Origin: Siphonodentalium dalli
Taxonomy: Eukaryota > Mollusca > Scaphopoda > Gadilida > Siphonodentaliidae
Assembly (NCBI GenBank): GCA_032622095.1
Contig: CP136067.1
Location: 120,191,030 to 120,255,029, forward strand
DNA length: 64,000 bases
Direction: 5' to 3'
Shown in pieces: positions 12,330 through 23,514 of the stretch (the first letter of the stretch is position 1; the number at the start of each line of letters is the position of its first letter). The notes below the pieces were generated by a model that worked only from the letters and a program-made list of their open reading frames with translations, had not been told where the DNA came from and made no database searches. Made by a program: the position numbers and the translations under genes.

Positions 12330-13420
12330 ACACATTGTGTATATAACATGTTTATCTATTATTCGTTGGATTTGTGCCGACGATTAGCTTTCTTGAGTAA
12401 ATTTTCCCAACCTGAAAATGTATCAGTGTCACGCGATTAGCTCGATTTGGTCAATTCTCCAAACCTGCATGTTCACGCGAATATGCCAAACTGAAATTGA
12501 ATCCAAGGACAAAATATCTTACACTTGCGTTTTATATAATTATATAATAAATACTCAACAAATATGTATTAGTTACTTTGTGATATGTTTTACCATAATA
12601 CCCACGACGGGTGAAAATCCAATAATGTTAAAACCTAGGGAAATTATTTGATTACACTGCCCAAGAATATACGTTGGAATGATGTGTATTTTTGTGTTTA
12701 CACGATTGATGTGACGTCAGTTCATTCATGATTTTGAACCAGCCAATGGCGGCATGCGCGGCTTGTACCACAACTGTAGTAATGATATATGTTTTATCGC
12801 CAATTTTATCCGGGAATTTCTTAGGAAATGGTAGATAATTTTTTGATATACACAATGTGTTTATATCGATTCATGTATCGCGACGAGGCAAGTTTTCGTG
12901 GCCATATAGCGACGAAGCGACCTTGGTCGCCGAGTCGCTATTTGGCCACGAAAACTAGTCGAGTCGCGATATCATGAATTTGTACAAACACGGTGTGTAT
13001 ATAACACGTTTATCTACCATTCGTGTGATATAATTCACCACACAAATTACGTTTTAGAAGTTTGTTTAAATGCCAAAATCGTTGGATTTGTGCCGACGAT
13101 TAGCTTTCTTGAGTAAATTCTCCCAACAACCTGCAAATGTATTACACCTGCGTTTTTGAATAATTATATACTAAATATTGAACAGATATGTATTAGTTAC
13201 TTTGTGCTACGTTTTACCATAATACCCATGATGGGAGGCAAAGTACAATAATGTTAAAACCTTGGAAAATTATTTTATTATTGTGCGCAAGAATATACGC
13301 TGGAATGCGTTTTTGTGTTCACGCGATTGATGTGACGTCAGTTCATTCATCATTTTTAACCAGCCAATGACGCCATGCACACCTTGAACCACAACTGCAG
13401 TAATCACACGGCACAATCGT
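12330..13420 (+). repeat. Tandem pair of about 0.5-kb blocks with TGACGTCA
   Basis: Two direct copies, about 12330-12850 and 12985-13420. They share GGATTTGTGCCGACGATTAG, AAGAATATACG and GATGTGACGTCAGTTCATTC. The full CRE palindrome TGACGTCA is kept in both copies (12712 and 13333). The second copy has about 45 extra bases before the first shared word. A fold-back element lies between them. CRE function is not implied in a repeat of this kind without further support. Confidence 0.8.
12849..12999. repeat. CpG-rich fold-back element (hairpin)
   Basis: Arms of about 60 bp at 12851-12912 and 12933-12997 are near-perfect reverse complements (TCGCGACGAGGCAAGTTTTC on the left, AAAACTAGTCGAGTCGCGA on the right). 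The 20-bp centre itself forms GCGACCTTGGTCGC. It looks like a recently inserted or well-conserved MITE with almost no loop. Confidence 0.85.
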
Positions 13421-13499
13421 TTTGACGATTCTGCGACCAATTTCACGATTCTGCGGCTTGACAACCACGGTGCTACGACAGTTTAACGATTCTGCGACC
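13401..13499 (+). repeat. Left arm of a distant inverted repeat
   Basis: This 99-bp segment (ACGGCACAATCGTTTTGACG, CACGATTCTGCGGCTTGACA) returns as a close reverse complement at 18645-18742. The two copies face each other across the satellite and fold-back region. Confidence 0.85.
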
Positions 13500-13724
13500 T
13501 TATTATACGTAATATTTTATGACAAACTCAGATACAGGAGGTTTTTACTGAATGGGGACGACAAAAGTGGACATCTTCTTGTTTTGATTGTTTTGATTGT
13601 ATAGAGTAGACTTTGCAGATCCACCAGGTTGACTCACGGAATACATACGGGGATGAGATCTAAATGCAATCGGCTCGTTCAAATGGGGACAATCAGATCA
13701 AACCAAGAACCGATCGCTAAAAGT

Positions 13725-14286
13725 GCAGAAATGCAGTAACAATGTCAACTATTTGGCAACGCCCCAGGTTCGACCATGACAACGACGATTGTTCGACTCG
13801 TTGAACGGTTATTTTCATTTGTATACGACGACCTGCGAATCAGAATATGACTAAAATAGCTTATAACTCATGTTATGGTGAGTGGTGACATTTTCGAATG
13901 AACAAGTAAACTTTCAAAAAGTACATAACCACTGGGTTCACTAAGAGGGAAGATGTTCAGGAAAGTTGTGCAATTGGTCATGTTCAAATATCAGAATGCT
14001 CGGTTAGTGACTGGTGGACATCTCTTATGTGACTTGGTCTCTATGGCATGGGGATCAGTGTATACACAGTACTGCATTGAATCCATGATCTGTTCATTAC
14101 AACGAAGGCACGGTGCCTAACATCACCGATGCAGCATACAAGAGCTTACTTGCAGAACTAAGCTGCCCGATCAGGGTCAGATACGTCGTATTCAAATGAA
14201 AATTACCGTTCAACGAGTCGAACAATCGTTGTCATGGTCGAACGTGGGGCGTTGCCAAATAATTGACATTGTTAATGCATTTCTGT
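13725..14286. mobile_element. Fold-back element, about 110-bp arms
   Basis: The left arm 13725-13837 (TTTGGCAACGCCCCAGGTTC, GACGATTGTTCGACTCGTTG) is inverted at 14184-14286. The loop of about 350 bp has no open frame with recognisable content. The ends (GCAGAAATGCAGTAACAATG on the left and its complement on the right) are the likely element termini. No transposase is encoded, so it is non-autonomous. Confidence 0.82.
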
Positions 14287-14339
14287 GTCGAGTTTAATCG
14301 AATATTGCGTCAATTGAGGTACGAATTTGACTAATCCTA

Positions 14340-17312
14340 CATTCATGCTTAGCAAGGCTTAACTAATTACCGTCCGGGACCGCCCGGGCGCCCCCACGAC
14401 CCCGTGGACACTATATCTGGACGTTATAAGGTAGCAACAACCACCTGAGGGCAACCTAGAGGATTTTAATCGCTCGCTCGTATCCGACCCGTGTTATTAA
14501 CCCCGCAAATGCCGATATTGGCTAAGAGATCCCAGGGGAGCCCGGGTGTCTTCGTGTGTTTTCGGACAGTATATTTTGGTGATGCATGGTAGTGCAATAC
14601 ACCTGAGTGTGACTTCGAAATATTGACTCGTCGACGCGTCCACTGTCGATGTTATTAACCCCTGAAAATCCGATAAAATACCATATAAACAAAAAGAGCC
14701 CGGGACCGACCGGGCGCCCCATGGGCCCGTGGACACTATATCTCGACGTTATAACGTAGCGACATACCCCACGAGGTCAACCTAGAAAATTGTACTCGCT
14801 CGCTCGACTCCGGTCGGTGTTATTCCCTCAAAATCCGGTAAAATACCATATACACGAAAAGAGCCCGGGACCCGTGGACACTATATCTGGACGATATAAG
14901 GTAGTGACATACCACCTGAGGGTAACCTAGAGGATTTTACTCGCTCGCTCGTCTCCGGTCGGTGTTATTAACACCACAAATACCGATATTGGCTGAGAGA
15001 GCCCGGGTGAACCCGGGTGTCTTCGTGTGTTTTCGGACAGTATATTTTGGAGATGCATGGTAGTGCAATCCACCTGAGTGTGACTCGTTGACGCGTCCAC
15101 GGCCGATGTTATTAACCCCTGAAAATCCGATAAAATACCATATAAACAAAAAGAGCCCGGGGCCAACCGGGCGCCCCATGGGCCCGTGGACACTATATCT
15201 CGACGTTATAACGTAGCGACATACCCCACGAGGTCAACCTAGAAAATTGTACTCGCTCGCTCGACTCCGGTCGGTGTTATTCCCTCAAAATCCGGTAAAA
15301 TACCATATACACGAAAAGAGCCCGGGACCCGTGGACACTATATCTGGACGATATAAGGTAGTGACATACCACCTGAGGGTAACCTAGAGGATTTTACTCG
15401 CTCGCTCGTCTCCGGTCGGTGTTATTAACACCACAAATACCGATATTGGCTGAGAGAGCCCGGGTGAACCCGGGTGTCTTCGTGTGTTTTCGGACAGTAT
15501 ATTTTGGAGATGCGTGGTAGTGCAATCCACCTGAGTGTGACTCGTTGACGCGTCCACGGCCGATGTTATTAACCCCTCAAATCCGGTTAAAACACCACAT
15601 AAACAAAAAGAGCCCGGGACCGCACGGGCATATCTCATATCTCGACACTATATCTCGATGTTATAACGGAGAGACATACCCAACGAGGTCAACCTGGAAA
15701 ATATGACTCGCTCGCTCGACTCCGGCCGGTTTTATTAACCCAGAAAATGCCGATATTGGCTAAGAGAGCCCGTGTGTCTTCGTGAGTTTTCGGACAGTAT
15801 ATTTTGGTGATGCGTGGTAGTGCAATACAGTCATGCTTATCAAAGCTTACGGTCGGTGTAACTAATTTCCGCTCGGGACCGCCCGGAGACCGCCCGGGAC
15901 CGCCCGGGAAGGCTCGGGCGCCCCCCCCACGGGTCCGTGGACACTATATATGGACGTTATAATGTAGCGACAAACCATCTGAGGGCAACCTAGATGATTT
16001 TAGTCGCTCGCTCGTCTCCGGCCCGTGTTATTAACCCCGCAAATGCCGTTATTGTCTAAGAGAGCCCGGGGAGCCCGGGTGTCTTCGTGTGCTTTCGGAC
16101 AGTATATTTTGGTGATGCATGGTAGTGCAATACACCTGAGTGTGACTTCCAAATATTTACTCGTTGACGCGTCCACGGCCGATGTTATTAACCCCTCAAA
16201 ATCAGTTAAAATACCATCTAAACAAAAAGAGCCCGGGACCGCCCGGGCGCCTCCATGGGCCCGTTGACACTATATCTCGACGTTCTAACGTAGTGACATA
16301 CCCCACGAGGCCAACCTAGAAAAGTTTACTCGCTCGTTCGATTCCGACCGGTGTTATTAACCCCTCAAAATCCGGTAAAATACCATATAAACGAAAAGAG
16401 CCCGGGACCCGTGGACACTATATCTGGACGTTATAAGGTAGTGACATACCACCTGAGGGCAACCTAGAGGATTTTACTCGCTCGCTCGCTCGTCGCCGGT
16501 CGGTGTTATTAACACCACAAATACCGATATTGGCTGAGAGAGCCCGGGTGAACCCGGGTGTCTTCGTGTGTTTTCGGACAGTATATTTTGGTGATGCGTG
16601 GTAGTGCAATACACCTGAGTGTGACTTCCATATACTGACTCGTTGACGCGTCCACGGCCGATGTTATTAACCCCTCAAACCCGGTAAAATACCATCTAAA
16701 CAAAGAGCCCGGAACCGCCCGCGCGCCTCCATGGGCCCGTTGACACTATATCTCGACGTTCTAACGTAGCGAAATACCACACGAGGTCAACCTAGACAAA
16801 TTTACTCACTCGCTCGACTCCGGTCGGTGTTATTAACCCCGCAAATGCCGATATTGGCTAAGAGAGCCCGGGGGTGCCCGGGTGTCTTCGTGTGTTTTCG
16901 GACAGTATATTTTGGTGATGATTGGTAGTGCAACCCACCTGTGTGTGACTCGTTGACGCGTCCACGGCCGATGTTATAACCCCTCAAATCCGGTAAAATA
17001 CCATATAAACAAAAAGAGCCCGGGACCACACGGGCACCCTCATGTGCCCGTGGACACTATATCTCGCTGTTATAACGGAGAGACATACCCCACGAGGTCA
17101 ACCTGGAAATTTGAATCGCTCGCTCGACTCCGGCCGGTTTTATTAACCCAGCAAATGACGATATTGGCTAAGACAGCCCGGGGAGCACGGGTGTCTTCGT
17201 GAGTTTTCAAACAGTATATTTTGGTGATGTGTGGTATAGTGCAATACACCTGAGTGTGACTTCCAAATATTGACTCGTTGACGCGTCCACGGCCGATGTT
17301 ATTAACAAATCA
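14340..17312 (+). repeat. GC-rich higher-order satellite, 11 subrepeats
   Basis: The diagnostic word CGCTCGCTCG (one copy CGCTCGTTCG) falls at 14471, 14797, 14942, 15254, 15399, 15709, 16005, 16331, 16479, 16810 and 17117. Spacing alternates between about 145 and about 310 bp, so two subrepeats make a higher-order unit; one unit is repeated almost exactly at a 457-bp shift (14861 versus 15318). Each unit has CCCGGGACCGCCCGGGCG-type palindromes, GTGGACACTATATCT and ACGCGTCCACGGCCGATG. The array is much richer in GC and CpG than its surroundings. A diverged half-unit survives at about 17918-17975. All frames over it are repeat artefacts. Confidence 0.92.
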
Positions 17313-18644
17313 ATTGTTAATGCGCTTTATGGTTGCATGTATGCAAACAGACCATGAGACTGTTAATTTGTTTCATAAAATGGCATTAGCAAATGCTGAC
17401 TACTGTCAGATTCAACACCAGTCATGATTAAACGATTAAATGAAATTAATATTATTACTGAACCAAGTGAACTTACTAAACTTAATTGATGATTATACTG
17501 TGAAACTTCCACTTTGGAACTTTGGGTACCCAATTAAACACATGTTGGGGATTAAAGCCATGTAGACAAAACAAAACAAAACCGACACAAATGAATGATA
17601 TACTTTAGGAGAAATGGTAACTCCGCCTTGCGAGTAGCTCTCTGTGTAAATCCTCTGGAAAGCCCAGCATTTTTGAAGGCCAATGATAACTGTTGTGCAA
17701 ACTGACCTATGCAGAGCTTTTTTTTAAATTGTAAAATCTAACCATAATGCTCCCAATGTATGAAACTTAGTACTCTATTGTCAAATAGATCAAATAAAGA
17801 GATTAATTTTTTTGATTTTCTAATGCAGCTGAATCCGGGAGATTGTCATGCCTGTCCGGGAGAGCGTGCTCAAATCCGGGAGTCTCCCGCACAATCCGGG
17901 AGAGTTAACAGGTCTGGAATTTACTCGTTGTGTCGTTCACGGCAGGTTGTATTAACCCATTGGATGCACATATTGGTTACACTGCAGTTCCGGGAATGAT
18001 TTTGTATTGTGTCAGCATCGTTGCTCATATACTCAGCTGAGTCTACGAGAAGCAGACGATGATGGGCACGGCCATAGAAACAGAGCGTGGCTGCTTGTCT
18101 CAATAATGAGGGAAAACTGACGGACTAATCTGCCGGGCGCACATGAGGTGAGTTCTTTATTATGGTACCAAAGCACAACATGACCCCATCCACATATATA
18201 TGTTCGTGTGTATATTAAGAGCACATGTAGTGTTCAGACACTTTTACTATTGATATTATTGCTATATATCACATTCGAAGAGAATGCGACGCGGTACACG
18301 TATATCTGTGCATCCCTTCGACCGCGCATACATGTATCACAGTCATGGTCTATCAGATATCAATGATATTATGATTGCATAACCACCACCAGGAACGCTT
18401 TCAAAGAGTGTGCTTAGAATTATGTTCGTATGTCCATTCTCGAGATATCAGTTTTTGTTTCACTGAAAGCGTTTATATAATATGGTACGTCACGTATAGT
18501 ATGTGATAGGCTATTGTTGGGTTAACCATTTTCCCTTATTCGTGTTTGTCTGTAGACCCCCGCGAATTTCTCCTAAAGTGTATTCGATACGTGATGATAA
18601 CATTGCACAACATATGTGACTCATTTTATTTATTGATCTCATAT
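17313..18644. other. Non-coding; small TCCGGGAG cluster
   Basis: No gene. At about 17834-17904, four CCGGGAG words lie close together (GAATCCGGGAG, GTCCGGGAGAG, AATCCGGGAGTC, AATCCGGGAGAG), with a short decayed satellite piece after them. The rest is AT-rich. Confidence 0.6.
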
Positions 18645-18742
18645 GGTCGCAGAATCGTTAAACTGCCGTAGCACATTGGTTGTCAAGCCGCAAAATTGTG
18701 AAATTGGTCGCAGAATCGTCAAAACGAGTGTGCCGTGTGGTA
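18645..18742 (-). repeat. Right arm of the distant inverted repeat
   Basis: Reverse-complement partner of 13401-13499 (GGTCGCAGAATCGTTAAACT). The bases after it (ATGTTTTATCGCCAATT) also occur near 12787, so sequence from the duplicated block reached both sides of the satellite. Confidence 0.85.
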
Positions 18743-18804
18743 ATGATAGATGTTTTATCGCCAATTCGTTATCGCCAAGCCACTGCTATTTGGAGACTCA
18801 GTGA

Positions 18805-18890
18805 CAGGCGACGCGCTGCGAACCCATATCGACGTGTTTACAGCGAATACAAATCCGACACGCTAATCACTGGACCACGGAGCTCCATGT
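18805..18890 (-). mobile_element. tRNA-like SINE head
   Basis: On the minus strand GTGGTCCAGTGATTAGCGTG looks like a Pol III A-box and, about 50 bases on, ATGGGTTCGCAGC looks like a B-box. The arrangement fits a tRNA-derived SINE promoter. The cloverleaf is not clean, and the body of the SINE was not identified, so this is a head fragment and not a working tRNA gene. Confidence 0.5.
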
Positions 18891-19429
18891 GCACATCTGT
18901 CGGAAATCCCACTATATTGCAACGGAAAGGCTGTTACGTGTGTAACATATGTGGACATGCCCTTGGGTCGAGTGTATTCACAATTTGAACGTAGATAGTA
19001 TTGATTTGGACACCCCGCTCTGAGTCGATGTACGCCTAGTTGTTTAAGTTGATGATCACTAGTTGCCAAAAATATGTACGCCAAGTTGTGATGATGGGAT
19101 TTATGTGAAAAGACGAACACATGAATTAGGTATCCATATTAGAGATAGTCGGCCTCCCGATGGTCATTGTTAACCTTCAATCACAAGAGAAAGGCACTGT
19201 TCCGCTCCACATCCGTTTTCCGAATCTGGGATAGGGACCCACCCCATCCAAACTGCTTCAAATGACTATTTCACACAGTTTCCTGATCTATCTTTTCTTA
19301 TCAATGTCCCGTATCATGATTATAGAAGCATTCCCACTTTTATATACCAACAGGACTGTAAAGTTTCAAAACAATTCTCCAATAAATGTGGGCTGTACGG
19401 TATGCTGATGGATTGACATTTTAAATCCA

Positions 19430-19870
19430 ATATGGCTTCAGGTGCTCATGTTTGTTTTAAACAAATTTTGCGGAACAATGGAGGCTCCCATCTAGAGGCC
19501 ACGTCGAAGATCCACATGGAGTTCGGTGACGATTGGGTGAGAAATGTGACCTGTAAGGTGTGCTAAAGGATTTGGTCATACAAAGAGTAAAATCCAAGAT
19601 GGCCAAAATGGCAGCCATTTATTTTACAAAATTTGGGAAAAAATCGAAGGCACCCACCGAGAGGTCAGAACGAAGATCCATATACAGATTGGTGATGATC
19701 GGATGAGGGATAAGTTCTGCATTTTGTGTTAAAGGTGATGCAAAGAGTAAAATCCAAGATGGCTGCCAGTGGCCATATTTTTCATAAAAAATCATTCAGC
19801 TCCCATCTATAGGTGATCCTCGACCCATATACCGAATAACGTTGAAATCGGTCAAAGTTTGTTTTAACAC
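19430..19870 (+). repeat. About 165-bp tandem repeat, 2.5 copies
   Basis: Units share GATCCAYATRSAGWTYGGTG (19508, 19675) and AAGAGTAAAATCCAAGATGG (19583, 19744), with a degenerate third copy. The units contain CCAAGATGG/GGCCAT words. Non-coding. Confidence 0.75.
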
Positions 19871-20961
19871 ATTTGTTTTATTTTATTACAGTGTTTTAAT
19901 AGTCTATTTTTATTTGAAGAGTTAAAATTACTCAATCCGAAATGTCGCTAGCAAATCTGCGCAAATTACTATTTCCTTGGCATCGGCGGTAAAAGACCCA
20001 TCAAAACTCAAGAGTGATCACATCTCGATGTTTTAATTCTATTATTTTAATTTTAGGTGGCCCAGTAAATAGTCGACGAGAAAACTTATCTGAACAAATT
20101 GCGGATGAAGATGGATAACTCTAAAAACAAGTGATTTTTTGTGTCAGATAGTTGACAATAACTTTTTTTGGGCAATTTTATACTATAGTTGACTGTGATT
20201 AACATTAGTTTTGGGCAATTACTCTATTCTTATAACTGACGCGGCATTTCAAAAAAATGCTGTTGTTGGAATCTGATGATATGGGAACCATCGAATCGGA
20301 TTGAGTACCTTTACTTGAAGAGTTTACATTTATTTGAAGACTCTATTATTGTGTTATGCTTTCATTTACACCAGGTTGAATAAATGATTTTTAATAGAAC
20401 TATTTAAATATCAGCCTTTCCATGCCAATGTGCATTGATAGATCCTTGAGCATTTAGCAAGCTGACATTTTTATTAGCGGGATGGGGTGGTGGGTGGGCA
20501 AAACAAATATTACTCCTTGGTGTCATTCCCCATTATTAACTGCTGGTGAACTCAAACCCCCTACCAATGTTTAAGTGCATACATATTACATAATAGAAGC
20601 ATTCTTAAAAACCTTCTGTCCCATTATTTTGAAGAAAAATGACTCTAGGAACAAAATTACAGGGCCAGGAAAAATGTGTAAGCAGGGCAGCACAACCAAC
20701 CACCGCCCGGCCTAGTGTTCGGAAAACAATTGCAGACCCCACCCCTGACCTATACACAATTTCATCACAGAATACAACATACAACCCCCAAATACAGCTT
20801 TGTTACATGCGGAGTCGAATAAAAGTAACTAAATCGTATAGGAATACCTTGTTTGATTCAGGCAGAGTCTATAAGTTCAATGACGTGACATTTCGAAGAC
20901 ATAGTTATGTTTAAGTGGATCGAAAGGAACATATCATTACTGTACGATTACTGTATAACAT
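19871..20961. other. Interior of the 2.2-kb element, no gene
   Basis: AT-rich, with TATTTGAAGAGTTA-type words repeated near 19912 and 20320. A 91-codon frame at 20639-20914 has no recognisable motif and is not called. Confidence 0.5.
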
Positions 20962-21135
20962 CGCAACTAGTATTGTCGTCGTACACAACTAGGCGTACAT
21001 AGACTGCCGAGTGGGGTGTCCAAATAAATACTCTCTACTTTTAAATTGTGAATACACTCGAGCCAAGGGCATATTGATATATGTTGCACACATAACGGCC
21101 TTTCCGTTGCAATATAGTGGGGTTTCCGACAGATG

Positions 21136-22329
21136 CTGGCTATGTTTTTAAATGACATTTGAAGAGGGAATTTTTGCTAGAAGTTTTTGTTCTGAAGTGA
21201 TCAAAGGCCGCTTTTGTCTATTAAACAGAGTCTTTCGCCCAAATGGAGCCCGCTTACGATCGGCAAATGTGTATGTTCAATTTATAATTACGTTTATAGA
21301 TGTGGTGCGACCGTGTGTCCGTCTGAAACCTGGATTTTGTGGTGTTGTTGTGATATTTCTGTCACATTTACGTTCTAAAAATAGCATTTTTCGTCTTTTC
21401 GAAAACAACTTCCGATTTAATGTTTGTACGGTTTATACACTGTGATACAGTAGTGACTCGATCACCGACAACAACGTTGATATGACGACACATGTTCGAC
21501 CTCTTTTGTGTTGTCCACCACACTATCCCGCAGTGCTCCTTTGTGATATATGAGGCTAATTACATATATGCATTTTCATTGTATGTAGGATATGAGTAGT
21601 TATTAGGAGACAACAAAAACAATGGATTTTAATACATTTGAGAGGTTGAAAATATTATTTTCTTTGTTGTCCCTTTAGGTACCAAGAACTGCTAAAATAA
21701 TTAATAATTTCACACAAAACTCCAATCACCAAACAGCTTATTGTCTTGGCTCTATGAGAGGAGGCTTCATTTGTGTCATAATTTGGAGTTAGGGTACGTT
21801 CATATGCTGGCAATATTGCCCCGCAAACTGTAAAAATGCCAGCTGCAAAATGGCCAAAACGGATTAATTTCTGCCAGTTGTCAACAAATCAGCGTTAGTA
21901 GTGATCATGTACGACAGCCGTTTTTTTTTTGCGTGATTGCTGATATCGCTCAGCTGTTTGCAATATATTAAGAACACAGTGCGTGTTGGTATTCTTTGGC
22001 CAGTCAAAACAAGAAAACCATAGTCAGAAATGGTAACGCCACCAAGATTATAGTATTACATATAAATAGAAATTATAAAAAATACATAAAATATTTTGAT
22101 AACAATTGCGTTTAAACAAGTAATCCTTCAAATTATTACCAACAAAGTAAACGACCGTGGAGTCACTCAACAGATTATAAAGATTTGGGCATAGTATACT
22201 GTAAATACTAAAATTTAAATGAAATAATTAAAAGATAAAATTTAGCAAATAGTAAAAGTTAATTTTCTATTTAATTTTTTGTTTTTGTTTAAATAAAGCA
22301 ATAATTTAAATGTAACATTTGGTTTTTAA
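21136..22329. other. Non-coding; holds a dispersed TAGGGTACGT repeat
   Basis: The segment at about 21787-21860 (TTAGGGTACGTTCATATGCT, then CTGGCAA) recurs inverted at 28868-28973 and in part at 38154-38215. The rest is AT-rich without a gene. Confidence 0.55.
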
Positions 22330-22620
22330 AAAATGATTGACCGTGGCTCTTCCAATAATTGCGCGACTGACCTGGTCAATTGTTCTTAAGAAGTTGTTTT
22401 GAGAATTACTATGGAGGGAAATAGTTATGGCTGTGGCTTCGCAAGTAATTAACTTGGTGACGTGATGTTAACAAATCTGAACTCCAGTTAACGAAGGACG
22501 CTTCATACCAAATATGAGAAGAATTAATAATTCTTTAGAAGTTTTTTAAGATTTACTATGGAGGGAAAGAATTGTGGTGCTGGCTTCGCAACTATTTGAC
22601 CTCATTGTAACAAATATAAA
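22330..22620 (+). repeat. About 146-bp tandem duplication
   Basis: Two copies share TTACTATGGAGGGAAA followed by GTGGCTTCGCAA or CTGGCTTCGCAA. Diverged and non-coding. Confidence 0.65.
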
Positions 22621-23032
22621 TAGTAGTCACTCAGGCAATAGATGTATCTATTCTGTATATTAAGTTATTGGGTCTTACGTGTCTTGAGATGTCTAAATAG
22701 TTTTTCGATGGACAGATCGCGCAAGGGACCCACGCCAATCTTCTCTGTTGGGATTCCAATTGTTGGCTCATTAAATATGCACATATGCTTAAGATACAGT
22801 CGCACGATCCCGTAAGTCGGGTTTTTTGGATGCAAGTTAATGAAAATATCATTGAAATGATCGGTTTCCCCCAATAAACATCCATATATTCAATATACAT
22901 GTTTTGGAGCAGAATTAGGCAGTCCATATTGGACGCCATCATGGAATTTATTTTGTTTTGTTATAATTTTCACACATAATTATTAGTTATGTGGATGGAG
23001 TTCTCATTAAACCTCACATCCTTGTATTGGTT
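22621..23032. other. Non-coding stretch
   Basis: No supported gene. A 103-codon minus-strand frame (22631-22942) has no recognisable domain. Confidence 0.45.
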
Positions 23033-23514
23033 ACAGTAATGCCCAAAGTAATTGACCACTTAACCACATCAGAATTATTGGTAATTTTTCAGGATTTGAA
23101 ATCCTGAAAATTTACCAATAATTTTGCTGTGGTCAAGTGGTCAATTACTTTGAACATTACTGTATGAGGATAGAGTTATCATTGAACCTCAAATCCTTAT
23201 ATTGGTTACAGTAATGCCGAAAGTAATTGACCACTTAACCACAGCAGAATTATGGGTATTTTTTCAGCATTTACAATCCTGACAAATTACCCATTATTCT
23301 GCTGTGGTCAAGTGGTCAATTGTTTTGAACATTACTGTATGATGATTGAGTTATCATTAAACCTCAAATCCTTATATTGGTTACAGTAATGTCCAAAGTA
23401 ATTAACCCTTTAACCACAGCATAATTATGGGTAATTTTTCAAGATTTAGAATCATGAAAAAATACACACAAATTTGCTGTGATTAAGTGATCAGTTACTT
23501 TGGACATTACTGTA
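23033..23514. repeat. Satellite of 132-bp hairpins, 175-bp period
   Basis: Three palindromes begin at 23033, 23208 and 23383, exactly 175 bp apart, each ending in CATTACTGT. Each arm is about 64 bp (ACAGTAATGCCCAAAGTAAT ... TTTTCAGGATT) with almost no loop. A 43-bp linker with ACCTCAAATCCTTATATTGG separates them, and a linker also precedes the first and follows the third. Ends read TACAGTAATG/CATTACTGTA, consistent with a TA-targeting MITE that was later tandemly amplified. A single left arm recurs at 38289-38355. Confidence 0.9.

Larger units (their letters stand above)
18894..21135. mobile_element. 2.2-kb element bounded by long inverted repeats
   Basis: The left arm 18894-19057 and right arm 20962-21135 are clear reverse complements (CATCTGTCGGAAATCCCACT outermost on the left; GGGTTTCCGACAGATG outermost on the right; GGCGTACAT near the inner edge). 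The interior holds tandem repeats and AT-rich DNA but no transposase. It is best read as a non-autonomous DNA transposon with long terminal inverted repeats. A pair of independent insertions in opposite orientation is the alternative. Confidence 0.65.

Noticed and set aside
14497-17029. Series of 60-88-codon minus-strand frames with MSTGPWGARSVPGSF-like starts
   Set aside because: They are translations of the satellite, repeat with its period, and occur in two frames at once.
20639-20914. 91-codon plus-strand frame
   Set aside because: Falls inside a putative non-autonomous element, with no motif and low-information composition.
22631-22942. 103-codon minus-strand frame overlapping another frame with PTYGIVRLYLKHM
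   Set aside because: Two overlapping frames, neither with a domain I can name; not enough to call a transposon remnant.
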